This document shows, piece by piece, positions 17,823 through 26,710 of a stretch of DNA of 64,000 nt. The DNA is from Stenomitos rutilans HA7619-LM2 (GTDB lineage: Bacteria; Cyanobacteriota; Cyanobacteriia; Leptolyngbyales; Leptolyngbyaceae): contig JAHHIE010000001.1 in the NCBI GenBank assembly GCA_019358945.1, forward strand, positions 372,001 through 436,000, read 5' to 3'. The notes under the pieces were generated by a model. That model was not told the DNA's origin. It saw only the letters and a program-made list of their open reading frames with translations, and searched no databases. A program made the position numbers and the translations under genes. The stretch's first letter is position 1. Each line of letters begins with the position of its first letter.

Positions 17823-20800
17823 ATGGTCTCAAGCCTCCCTCGTCTTCAGTCCTTTCTTGAGTCTGCACCCTACTGTTTGGCAAGCGCACGGCTGACGGAA
17901 GCGCTTGCCATTTTAGGACAACGAACGACTGGTAAGGCTGCTCTTGCAGAGGTGCACGATCGACTGATATTGGTCAATGAACAGCACCACGCGATCGGCT
18001 GGGTGAGTGCGCAGCGCCTACTCCACCATCTCATTGTTGCAGGAATGCCAGGTCAACAACCGAGCGCTCAGAACGACCATTCAGAGTTTACAGGCGATGT
18101 GCTGCTGTTAGACATCACCCCGTCGATCGTCGAGCCGTTGTTGGTTGTCACCACTGATTTAGCAATCGATACCTTCTTACCGCAGTTCCAGTGTCAACCC
18201 CATGCTTGCTACGCGCTGGCGAATGCTGACGGTTGTTTTTTAGGGCTATTGGATAGTTCCCGACTGCTGTATTTTTTGACAACTCAGTCAACCCTGCTGT
18301 CAGCCCCTGTTACTCCTACTCCAGAAACAGCCCCGCCACCGTTCTGTTTGCTACCAGCAGCCCCTCTGCTGCACGAGCTTCTGGAGCATCTACCGTTACC
18401 TGTGATGTTGCAAACCCGAAACGGTCAGGTGCTAACGCAGAATTCGATTTGGCGTTCTCAAATTAGTGAACTTCTTGATCCCACCTGTCTACGTCAGGAA
18501 GTGGCTACGTTGTTAGAAATGCCGTTGGCCGAGCCGTCAATGGTGGGGGCTCAATCAACTGCTCGGCGGTTATGGTCATCCCCGGAGTCTTCTACCAGCC
18601 CATCACAAGATGACGCTTGGCTATCGGGATCGCACCCTTCACATCTGGGCTCGAAGGCGCACGCTAAAATCGGCAACGTGGAAATCCCCCCTACAGTCGA
18701 TAATCTGTTAGAGGATAACCTTAGAGCGTTGTCGCCGTTGGAAGGCAGTTCATGTCAACTGGGATCAAAACCAGGCACTTGTATTTGCGTATGCCCCCTC
18801 AAAGATGGGCAGGAGCAGATCTTACAATTTGTCCGTATTCCATTGACTAAGCTGACATCGCAGGCAGCTTTGGAATTGGGCGATCGGACGCAAACGGTAG
18901 CAACTGCTGTCAAAACGCAATTTATCCAGGAATCAGCTTCCCCTTCACAGTTGTTTCGACTGGCAGCTTTGCTGTCTACGCTGCATGACAATAGGCCCAC
19001 TGCTCAAGCGTCGCAGAATTTTTATCAAGTGGCTTCTGAGCGGTCTGAACACGATCGCTCACTCGGCAGTCATCTCGCGGAGTCTGCCCCTGATGACCCA
19101 GCTTTAGCTTCTGATGAACTTTGGTTGATTTTGGCGCAAGATGTCACTGAGCAGCAGCAGCTTGCTAGAGAGCTGACCGCTAAAAATGCTGATTTAGTTC
19201 AGCTCAATCGGCTCAAAGACGAATTTCTGGCTTGTATTAGTCACGAACTGCGCACTCCTCTGACGGCTGTTTTAGGGCTGTCTAGTTTACTAAAAGATCA
19301 GACGTTGGGTGCTTTAAACCAGCGTCAGGTTCACTACGCACAGCTCATCTACCAGAGTGGTCGCCACTTGATGGCTGTAGTGAACGACATTCTAGATTTG
19401 ACCCGTATAGAAACTGGACAACTAGAGTTAGTGCTAGAGCCAGTCGATCTGGAAACGGTTTGTCAACGCGCGTTTGCACAGGCACGGCAGCAGCAACTGC
19501 AAGAGAGTCAACCTGAATCTGAATCACAGCCTCACCAGCCAACCTTCTCGCTGACGTTAGAACCTGGTTTGGGGCTGCTACTAGCCGATGAGCAGCGCCT
19601 GCGCCAGATGTTGGTTCACCTGATCTCGAATGCACTCAAATTTACCGAACCTAACGACCCGATCGGTCTAAAGGTCGGTTATTGGGGTGGCTGGATTGCT
19701 TTCACTGTCTGGGATACAGGGGCTGGTATTCCGGCTGAAAAGCAGCATTTGATTTTTCAGAAATTTCAGCAGCTAGAGAACCCGCTGACGCGACGGTTTG
19801 AAGGTACAGGTTTGGGATTAGTGCTAACGCAACGTCTGGCGCGGTTACATGGTGGTGATGTGACATTTATTTCTAAAGAGGGAGAGGGCAGCCAGTTTAC
19901 CATTCTGTTGCCGCCTAAGCTGCCAGAGGCGCAGGGTACATCAAAGGGGTGCGCTGAGATGCTTTCACATGTAGACACGGTGAGAAGCGAAGCCGCACGT
20001 ACTACTCAGAGTCGATCGCAGCCTTCGATCAGCAGTGGTACGCCGACCTTATCAGGCAGTGGCTATGCACTGGACGTTTCTGCTTCTCAGCGAAGTCAGT
20101 TGGTGCTCATTGTGGAAGCCGTTCCTCAAGGTGTTGAGTTGCTCTCGGACGAGTTGACAGGGTTAGGGTATCGCGTTGTCATTGCTCGCTCAGGCACTGA
20201 GGCCTTAGAAAAGGCGCGTCGCTTGCAGCCATGTATTATCTTTCTGAATCCGGTGCTACCGTTGCTCTCCGGGTGGGATGTGTTGACCCTGCTCAAGTCA
20301 AGTTTGGATACGCAACAGATCCCAGTGGTCATGATGGCTACTAAGGTTGATGAAGAGCAGGCACAGCAACGACAGGCCGATCACTTGCTGAGTCTGCCAA
20401 TTCAACCCAAACGGCTCCAAAAATGCCTCCAGCAATTAGTGGTCGATCGCCAGAACGCGGCACACAGCCCTCGTTCTGCTATCCTGACCGTTTTACGGCT
20501 TAGCCCTGGCGTCTGGGCAAGTCCACATCAGCCCATTCCTTCAACTGCTCTGGATGCTCTCTTGCACTCATGCCAGCATCGCATCCTAGAGGCTGACGAC
20601 CTGGAGCAGGCAGAACTGCTAGCGCGGGTGTGGAAACCAAACGTTGTCTTGCTGGACGGCGTTTTAGCCGATGCCACTTCCTATTTCCGACTGTACTGTC
20701 AACATATCTTTCTTGCCTCGTTGCCGCTTGTTACGATCGACCAGGCAACTTCCCAGGCGGCAAACCAGGCGAAGGGCCTACTCGTCTTTCCCTGTCTCTC

Positions 20801-21362
20801 TGCCTCTAGCGCGCTGCCGACGATCGAGCCGAAGATGGAGATCGCCACCCTTCTACAAGTGATCCAAATCGCGGCTGGGTATGCGTGGCGGCCTTTAGTG
20901 CTGGCGTTGGATGCCCTTACGCTGCCGATGTCGCTAGAAACTCCAACGTCGCCAGATGCGGCCACCCGCTTTTTGGATAGCTTTCCTATGGAAACAGAGT
21001 GGTTGCAAGCGCTCATCCAATATCTGCACACCGCTGATTTGCGCGGCTCGATTGGCCGCTGCTGGCAGGAGGTATTTCAGCAGCTAGAATCTCATAGCGT
21101 GGATGTGCTGTTGCTCTGTTGGACAGATGCGATCGCGCAGTCATTCACCATCCCCATGCTGATTTCACTGCAAAGCCTACATAAGCGGCCACCAATCCTG
21201 GTTTTAGATCATCGCCAGCATTACAGAACCTCTGACACAGAGCCGATCGCCCCTTTGCCAGACGCGCTCCAGCAGATCGCCACAAACATTTTGCCCGCAC
21301 CTCTACCGATGACAGAACTGCTACATCAAATTCATCTAGCAATGAACGTGAGCAAACGGTAG
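17823..21362 (+). CDS. Hybrid sensor histidine kinase with degenerate receivers, divergent from kaiA
   Basis: 1179 residues, no membrane span. Order: two CBS-like units (about 8-165), a PAS-like segment (about 180-225), a long low-complexity linker, and the kinase core. In the core, the phosphoacceptor is His474 in CISHELRTPL, followed by the N box LISNALKF, VWDTGAGIP and GTGLGLVL. A receiver domain follows from about residue 757 but lacks its key residues: the acidic pair is LIVEAV, the phosphoacceptor position is Asn809 (FLNPVLP) and the conserved Lys is replaced (LSLPIQPK). A second receiver-like unit keeps Asp945 (VVLLDGVL), and a third (about 1060-1179) has no Asp. A working kinase ending in a pseudo-receiver recalls CikA. 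With kaiA next door, a clock input or output role is an inference, not shown. Confidence 0.85.
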   Translation: MVSSLPRLQSFLESAPYCLASARLTEALAILGQRTTGKAALAEVHDRLILVNEQHHAIGWVSAQRLLHHLIVAGMPGQQPSAQNDHSEFTGDVLLLDITPSIVEPLLVVTTDLAIDTFLPQFQCQPHACYALANADGCFLGLLDSSRLLYFLTTQSTLLSAPVTPTPETAPPPFCLLPAAPLLHELLEHLPLPVMLQTRNGQVLTQNSIWRSQISELLDPTCLRQEVATLLEMPLAEPSMVGAQSTARRLWSSPESSTSPSQDDAWLSGSHPSHLGSKAHAKIGNVEIPPTVDNLLEDNLRALSPLEGSSCQLGSKPGTCICVCPLKDGQEQILQFVRIPLTKLTSQAALELGDRTQTVATAVKTQFIQESASPSQLFRLAALLSTLHDNRPTAQASQNFYQVASERSEHDRSLGSHLAESAPDDPALASDELWLILAQDVTEQQQLARELTAKNADLVQLNRLKDEFLACISHELRTPLTAVLGLSSLLKDQTLGALNQRQVHYAQLIYQSGRHLMAVVNDILDLTRIETGQLELVLEPVDLETVCQRAFAQARQQQLQESQPESESQPHQPTFSLTLEPGLGLLLADEQRLRQMLVHLISNALKFTEPNDPIGLKVGYWGGWIAFTVWDTGAGIPAEKQHLIFQKFQQLENPLTRRFEGTGLGLVLTQRLARLHGGDVTFISKEGEGSQFTILLPPKLPEAQGTSKGCAEMLSHVDTVRSEAARTTQSRSQPSISSGTPTLSGSGYALDVSASQRSQLVLIVEAVPQGVELLSDELTGLGYRVVIARSGTEALEKARRLQPCIIFLNPVLPLLSGWDVLTLLKSSLDTQQIPVVMMATKVDEEQAQQRQADHLLSLPIQPKRLQKCLQQLVVDRQNAAHSPRSAILTVLRLSPGVWASPHQPIPSTALDALLHSCQHRILEADDLEQAELLARVWKPNVVLLDGVLADATSYFRLYCQHIFLASLPLVTIDQATSQAANQAKGLLVFPCLSASSALPTIEPKMEIATLLQVIQIAAGYAWRPLVLALDALTLPMSLETPTSPDAATRFLDSFPMETEWLQALIQYLHTADLRGSIGRCWQEVFQQLESHSVDVLLLCWTDAIAQSFTIPMLISLQSLHKRPPILVLDHRQHYRTSDTEPIAPLPDALQQIATNILPAPLPMTELLHQIHLAMNVSKR

Positions 21363-21604
21363 GTACGGTCTACACCGTTGATACAGGGGCTGTCATCAAT
21401 GACTCATGCACATGACTTTTGGCAAGGGTTCCAGCCCCTAGCCTCATGTGTGACGACGGGTGCAGTAAGGCTGATACTTCAAAGTTTCTGAACTTAATTG
21501 ATGACGGACTCTAAAACACGAGAGCACTTACAGCCACCCTCATACGAGTCAACCACAGATTGTAGAGTGGCATTGTCTACGACTGTCGCAAAGCGGCGTT
21601 TTGA

Positions 21605-21631
21605 AGTATTGTGGGCACTGTTCACAATACT
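21605..21631 (-). terminator. Hairpin after the small secreted protein gene
   Basis: AGTATTGTG (21605-21613) and CACAATACT (21623-21631) form a perfect 9-bp stem with a 9-base loop, 32 bases past the stop of the minus-strand gene at 21664. The remaining 21363-21663 spacer shows no gene. Confidence 0.45.
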
Positions 21632-21663
21632 GAGAATTGCTGTAAAACGGCTTGCAGTGGTGC

Positions 21664-21969
21664 TTACTTGTTGCTCGCTTCAGATTTTCCAACGATGAAT
21701 CCAGCAATATAATCAGCACTGCTGAGCGCTTGAGACTCAGAATCTGGCTTGTCAGACTCCGTTTCCCCAGAATCCTCATCGACAGGCTTTGACAGATAGG
21801 GGTTGTCAAACCTACAGTTCGCGCTATCTACGGCGCACGCCTTACCAGCCGCACGGCCTTCGTTCCACGCTCCGCTCCGAACATCATCGTCTGCCCTCGC
21901 TTGCAGTGCAGGAGCAGTAATTGAGGCAAAAACAACGGAAGCAACGATCGCGCTATAGAGGATTTTCAT
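21664..21969 (-). CDS. Small secreted protein, unknown function
   Basis: 101 residues with a clear Sec signal peptide: MKILYSAIVASVVFASITAP, cleavage likely after ALQARA (A-x-A) near residue 26. The mature part is about 75 residues and acidic (DDDVRSG, DEDSGETESDKPDSES). It has two Cys in CAVDSANCRF that could form a disulfide, and a C-terminal ALSSADYIAGFIVGKSEASN. I do not recognise the family. It is alone between the hybrid kinase (convergent) and a 380-base spacer. Start ATG at 21969; the reading frame and signal peptide make it a convincing gene. Confidence 0.7.
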   Translation of the reverse strand: MKILYSAIVASVVFASITAPALQARADDDVRSGAWNEGRAAGKACAVDSANCRFDNPYLSKPVDEDSGETESDKPDSESQALSSADYIAGFIVGKSEASNK

Positions 21970-22349
21970 AGTTGATCAGATGAAGACTCATCTAATCTTT
22001 ACCCAAAGCTGTAAAGAGATCAGTGAAAATACTATAAATCTTTTGTAAAGCCTCTGTGTTTATACTGATTATGCTATCAATCCCTAGCCACCATCGCCGC
22101 GCAGCCTTCTCTGTCGAAGCTAGAAGTAGCGAGCAAAGTAAAAGCCAAAGCCTGCATGAAGCGACGGCTTGAAGCTAAAAAAACACTACTTCCTCTTAAG
22201 AAGATGTCTGAGAGATCCTTTTGTGTCAAGCTAAGCGTCTCGAAAGAGAGGGAGGCTTCTGAGCTAAACGCGCAAAGCATACATCCTTCGTTGCGCTCTG
22301 CGCTACTCAAGACGACAAATTAGCTTGTTGGCAATCGCCAAAACTTTCT
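21970..22349. other. Spacer without a recognised gene
   Basis: 380 bases. Short plus-strand frames at 22071-22172 and 22154-22324 (33 and 56 codons) have no ribosome site and no familiar motif, and a 77-codon minus frame at 22077-22310 is equally unsupported. Nothing else is seen. Confidence 0.4.
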
Positions 22350-23096
22350 TCAGACGCCTTGCGTAACCTTTCTTTTTTCAGCTACCCTCTTGCCGGAAAA
22401 CAGCGATCGCCCAGTTAGCAGCACAAGTTCTTTGTTAAGCCCTTGCAAAATGACCAACCAACCAGCACCTTGAACGATGACCAAAACTACGATCCATCCG
22501 GTTTTTTGTGAAAACTCGTTGGTCTTTGGAGTAGAAGCAGTAAGCGTTGGCTTGAAAGCTGTTGAAACGATAGCCGTTGAGTCTGTCTTCGGTGATGGTG
22601 ATGCAGATCGCTCTGGCTGTATCGCCCATAATCGCGGTGACTGTGATGAGGGCACCTGACCTGATCGCGCAATCTCGGCGTTGAGCTTGGCCCAACTGCT
22701 GGCTTCTACCACTCCGTCAGCCAAAAGCCCATGCGCAGATTGAAATTGCATCACTGCTGCTTGAGTCTTGAAGCCAAAATCGCCATCGATCAAAGATACC
22801 GCATATCCTAGACGAGCTAGGCGGGCTTGCAAGCGAGCAACCTCTGCCCCTCTACTACCTCGCCTTAGCACGGTAGAAGGGTTCGCTTCGCGCGATCGCG
22901 CTGACCATTCCACAGTGGCAGGGGCATCAGGTGCAGTGGGTTTAATGGCTTCGTCATGTACCTGCGGCCGTGCGAGCACATGCAAAACTGGTATAGCATC
23001 CGGTTGAGATGCTTCGGCCAGCTCTTGGGTCGGCTGGGCTAAGGTGGGGGGACAGCCGACACAGGTGACTAAGAACAAAGATGCGGGAATAACCAT
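22350..23096 (-). CDS. Peptidoglycan-binding domain protein with a C-terminal membrane helix
   Basis: 248 residues. The N-terminus is hydrophobic (MVIPASLFLVTCVGC...), a signal peptide and possibly a lipoprotein signal, with VGC as the candidate lipobox. A single PG_binding_1 domain lies about residues 78-130: LRRGSRGAEVARLQARLARLGY, then DGDFGFKTQAAVMQFQSAHGL and DGVVEASSWAKL. A Ser/Thr/Pro linker and a hydrophobic helix (GWIVVLVIVQGAGWLVIL, about 200-217) follow, with a basic tail. The protein probably tethers to the cell wall, with both ends near the membrane. No catalytic domain is attached. A 454-base spacer lies upstream. Confidence 0.78.
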   Translation of the reverse strand: MVIPASLFLVTCVGCPPTLAQPTQELAEASQPDAIPVLHVLARPQVHDEAIKPTAPDAPATVEWSARSREANPSTVLRRGSRGAEVARLQARLARLGYAVSLIDGDFGFKTQAAVMQFQSAHGLLADGVVEASSWAKLNAEIARSGQVPSSQSPRLWAIQPERSASPSPKTDSTAIVSTAFKPTLTASTPKTNEFSQKTGWIVVLVIVQGAGWLVILQGLNKELVLLTGRSLFSGKRVAEKRKVTQGV

Positions 23097-23550
23097 AGGG
23101 GTGGAGGGGCGTCTATTGACAATATATGAGTAACTAAAGAGCCGTTGCTGGTCGATCCACCCTTAGTGCTGGTGGTAACAAACGAGCGCTGTAGATCCCC
23201 TTAAAATTACTTGGCTTAACACGTTGAAAAAGCTGCCAAACCAGCGATCGCAGAACCTAACACTCTCGTTGCATACCTAAATGAGAGCCTACCTTAAAGT
23301 TTTTGGAATAGTAGAAAAATTTTTGAAAGCATATAAAACCTTCATACCCTTCAGGCGCATGGAGAAAAGCATCGTCAGGTTCGTGATCGAGCCAAACCTC
23401 TCGCTTTGACCCACGAACACCAGCCCTTCTAAGCTACTAGACCCCAAAAAAAACCGTTGAACATCTCTCGCTGTTAGCGTAGCGTTCAACGGGTTTCCGA
23501 CGCTTAGAGGTTTACCACAGATACACGCAACTGTGAGTCGTAACCTGTCG
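23097..23550. other. Spacer between the PG-binding gene and the peroxiredoxin gene
   Basis: 454 bases. It contains a GTTAGCGTAGCGTTCAACGG stretch near 23473-23492, a kind of phrase often seen in dispersed cyanobacterial repeats. A 66-codon minus frame over 23289-23489 reads through that repeat and is not called. No gene is supported. Confidence 0.35.
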
Positions 23551-24285
23551 TTATGCTGCCTGGAAATACGCCTCTAATGCTTCTGACCCGCCAATCAGTT
23601 TGCCATCGATAAAGACTTGAGGCACCGTCGTCGCGCTAGCAATAGCCAGCAAAGAGCGTGTTGTGAAATCTTCGCCCATTACCAACTCTTCGTAGTCCAA
23701 CCCGTGGTCTTTGAGCATAGTCTTGGCCTTGGCGCAAAACGGGCAGCCCACTTTGGTAAAGATCGAAACGCACTTAGGTTTAGCCGCCTCAGGATTGATG
23801 TAGCGAAGCATCGTATCAGCGTCCGACACTTTGAACGGATCACCAGGTTCCTCTGGCTCGATAAACATTTTATCGATGGTGCCATCCTTCACCAGCATGG
23901 AATAGCGCCACGATCGCTTCCCAAAGCCCAGGTCTGTTTTGTCTACCAACAAGCCCATGCCATCGGTGAACTCGCCATTACCATCTGGGATCAACTTAAT
24001 GTTGTCTGCTTCCTGATCTTTTGCCCATTCGTTCATCACAAACGTATCGTTTACAGACAGGCAAAGAATGTCATCGACACCGTTTTCCTTAAAGGCTTTT
24101 GCCAAAGCGTTATAGCCAGGAAGATGGGTAGAAGAACAGGTCGGCGTAAACGCTCCTGGCAACGAAAAGACGATGACCGTTTTGCCAGCAAATAGCTCGT
24201 CAGTGGTGATATTTACCCACTCATTGTTCTGGCGTGTCCGAAACGTGGCAATGGGAACTTTTTGGCCTTCTCGATTGGGCAGCAT
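23551..24285 (-). CDS. Peroxiredoxin-glutaredoxin fusion (hybrid Prx5)
   Basis: Reduces hydrogen peroxide and alkyl hydroperoxides using glutathione through its own glutaredoxin domain. From the ATG at 24285 ([11 protein letters not shown]) the protein has 244 residues. The Prx5-type domain carries peroxidatic Cys50 in [17 protein letters not shown], and a C-terminal glutaredoxin domain has the C-P-F-C active site ([18 protein letters not shown]) and the glutathione-binding [14 protein letters not shown]. The frame is open for 28 more codons upstream, without a likely start. The fusion is a known arrangement in cyanobacteria and some pathogens. Cytoplasmic, single gene, divergent from uvrB. 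Confidence 0.93.
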   Translation of the reverse strand: MLPNREGQKVPIATFRTRQNNEWVNITTDELFAGKTVIVFSLPGAFTPTCSSTHLPGYNALAKAFKENGVDDILCLSVNDTFVMNEWAKDQEADNIKLIPDGNGEFTDGMGLLVDKTDLGFGKRSWRYSMLVKDGTIDKMFIEPEEPGDPFKVSDADTMLRYINPEAAKPKCVSIFTKVGCPFCAKAKTMLKDHGLDYEELVMGEDFTTRSLLAIASATTVPQVFIDGKLIGGSEALEAYFQAA

Positions 24286-24533
24286 ACGGTTAGCTCTCTT
24301 AATGAATAAACGTGGTCGTTTAACAACATGCAAATGCAGCCGTCTTATCAACACACTACACCCCATCACTGATTTAAGAGTGCCATGTCATAGACCTGAT
24401 AAAACGTACTCGTTATGAGTATGATGTATCACGCCAGAGGCGTGGGTGGATGACCGTCCGGCAACTTACTGCAAAATTCGTCATCATAGAGAAGAATCTG
24501 CCCCCTTCTCTTCAGTTGATGGTAGCGAACCGT

Positions 24534-26585
24534 ATGGCACAATTTCAGATTCAGGCCCCCTTTGAGCCGACTGGCGACCAACCCAATGCCATTCAAGGTC
24601 TGATTCGTAGTATTCAGGCAGGCAACCGTTTTCAAACGCTACGCGGTGCAACGGGTACAGGCAAAACGTACACAATGGCGCGTGTGATTGAGCAACTTGG
24701 TAGACCTGCCTTAGTGCTGGCTCATAATAAAACGCTAGCCGCCCAACTTTGCAACGAACTGCGCGAGTTCTTCCCCGACAATGCGGTGGAATATTTCATC
24801 AGCTATTACGACTACTACCAGCCTGAAGCGTATATCCCGGTTACGGATACTTATATTGAAAAGACAGCCTCGATTAACGAAGAAATCGATATGCTGCGTC
24901 ACTCGGCCACGCGATCGCTCTTTGAACGGCGTGATGTAATCGTCGTCGCCTCCATTAGCTGCATCTATGGTTTGGGGATTCCCTCAGAGTACCTGAAAGC
25001 TTCGATTCCTTTGCGTGTTGGTACTGAGATGAACCCGCGCCAGATTATCCGAGATCTCGTCTCTGTGCAGTATACGCGCAATGATTTGGATTTGGGACGG
25101 GGCAAATTTCGGGTCAAAGGCGATGTGCTAGAGATTGGGCCCGCTTACGAAGATCGCATCATTCGTGTGGAGTTTTTTGGTGACGAAATCGATGCTATTC
25201 GCTATATCGACCCAGTCACGGGCGGCACGCTGCAAAGTATGGAAGGGGTGAACATTTACCCTGCCCGACATTTCGTCACACCCGAAGAGCGCTTGAAGGT
25301 TGCGTGTGAAGCGATCGAGCAAGAACTCAAAGACCGTTTGTCAGAACTCGAAAAAGACGGCAAGTTGCTAGAAGCCCAGCGGCTAGAACAGCGCACCCGT
25401 TATGACTTGGAAGTGCTGCGCGAAGTTGGCTTTTGTAACGGGGTAGAAAACTACTCGCGCCATCTAGCTGGACGCGAAGCAGGTTCTCCCTCCGAATGCC
25501 TGCTCGACTACTTTCCCAAAGACTGGCTGTTGGTCATTGACGAATCGCACGTTTCCATTCCCCAACTGCGCGGCATGTACAACGGTGACCAAGCGCGCAA
25601 GAAAGTATTGATCGAACACGGTTTCCGCTTACCCAGCGCGGCAGACAATCGCCCCCTTAAAGCGGAAGAGTTTTGGGAGAAAGTGAACCAGTGTGTGTTT
25701 GTCTCTGCAACTCCGGGCGAATGGGAGCTAGACCAGTCGGGTGGCAAGTTTGAGAGCGAAACAGACGCAGGCAAAAGGGGCTATATCCGAGGTACAGGGC
25801 ATGTCGTAGAGCAAATCATCCGACCCACAGGTATCCTCGACCCCGAAATCTTTGTTCGCCCAACGACAGGACAGGTGGATGATCTGCTGCACGAAATTAA
25901 GGAACGAATCCCCTTGCAGGAGCGCGTGCTGGTGACAACGCTAACGAAGCGGATGGCCGAAGACCTAACCGAGTATTTCCAGGAACGCGGCGTAAGAGTG
26001 CGCTATCTGCATTCGGAAATTAATTCGATCGAGCGTATCGAAATCCTCCAAGACCTCCGCAACGGTGAGTTTGATGTGCTGATTGGGGTGAACCTGCTGC
26101 GAGAGGGGTTGGACTTGCCCGAAGTCTCGCTGGTTGCCATTTTGGATGCAGACAAGGAAGGGTTCTTGCGAGCAGAGCGATCGCTCATCCAGACGATCGG
26201 ACGTGCCGCCCGCCATGTCAAAGGTCAAGCCATCCTGTACGGGGACAACCTGACCGACAGCATGGAAAAAGCCATCAGTGAAACCGAACGCCGCCGTGCA
26301 ATTCAAATGGCATACAACGAGGAACACGGCATTACACCAATCTCGATTATCAAGCGCACGAACAACTCAATCTTGACCTTTTTGGATGTGTCTCGTCGCC
26401 TTAACGCACAAGAGCTACAAGAAGTCTACGAACACTCGCAGGATCTGCCCCTCGAAAACATCCCCAATTTGATTGCACAACTCGAAACGCAGATGAAAGA
26501 AGCCGCGAAAAAAATGGAGTTTGAAGAAGCCGCAAAGTACCGCGATCGCATCAAACATCTACGCGACAAGTTGCTCGGTCGGTAA
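24534..26585 (+). CDS. uvrB: Excinuclease ABC subunit B
   Basis: DNA damage-recognition helicase of nucleotide excision repair; takes over the lesion from UvrA and recruits UvrC. Walker A is [15 protein letters not shown]. The beta-hairpin region is [16 protein letters not shown]. The DEAD-like box is [14 protein letters not shown]. Helicase motif VI is [12 protein letters not shown], and a C-terminal UVR domain ([21 protein letters not shown]) contacts UvrC. I chose ATG at 24534 ([20 protein letters not shown]); another ATG at 24519 and a start at 24450 are in frame. About 683 residues, normal. The gene is single and cytoplasmic. Confidence 0.97.
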   Translation: MAQFQIQAPFEPTGDQPNAIQGLIRSIQAGNRFQTLRGATGTGKTYTMARVIEQLGRPALVLAHNKTLAAQLCNELREFFPDNAVEYFISYYDYYQPEAYIPVTDTYIEKTASINEEIDMLRHSATRSLFERRDVIVVASISCIYGLGIPSEYLKASIPLRVGTEMNPRQIIRDLVSVQYTRNDLDLGRGKFRVKGDVLEIGPAYEDRIIRVEFFGDEIDAIRYIDPVTGGTLQSMEGVNIYPARHFVTPEERLKVACEAIEQELKDRLSELEKDGKLLEAQRLEQRTRYDLEVLREVGFCNGVENYSRHLAGREAGSPSECLLDYFPKDWLLVIDESHVSIPQLRGMYNGDQARKKVLIEHGFRLPSAADNRPLKAEEFWEKVNQCVFVSATPGEWELDQSGGKFESETDAGKRGYIRGTGHVVEQIIRPTGILDPEIFVRPTTGQVDDLLHEIKERIPLQERVLVTTLTKRMAEDLTEYFQERGVRVRYLHSEINSIERIEILQDLRNGEFDVLIGVNLLREGLDLPEVSLVAILDADKEGFLRAERSLIQTIGRAARHVKGQAILYGDNLTDSMEKAISETERRRAIQMAYNEEHGITPISIIKRTNNSILTFLDVSRRLNAQELQEVYEHSQDLPLENIPNLIAQLETQMKEAAKKMEFEEAAKYRDRIKHLRDKLLGR

Positions 26586-26710
26586 AGATGGTTAGCGATC
26601 GCCCTGTCCCGATCTACTCGTGAAACCGTTTGCTGAGATCGGCGGAGAAGGCGATCGCCCTTACCCCAACCGCGATCGCGCTGTCACCTCACCCCATCAC
26701 AAATGTGGCG
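26586..26710. repeat. Cluster of HIP1-type octamers
   Basis: Four GCGATCGC-type sites (in AGCGATCGCC, GGCGATCGCC, CGCGATCGCG and GGCGATCGCT) fall within about 125 bases between uvrB and the TIR-WD40 gene. HIP1 is dispersed through cyanobacterial genomes; four this close together is denser than elsewhere in the window. Confidence 0.6.

Noticed and set aside
22077-22324. Short frames on both strands in the spacer before the PG-binding gene
   Set aside because: No start signals, mutually overlapping, no familiar sequence.
23289-23489. 66-codon minus-strand frame with NATLTARDVQRFF
   Set aside because: The motif comes from a dispersed GTTAGCGTAGCG-type repeat rather than a protein family.
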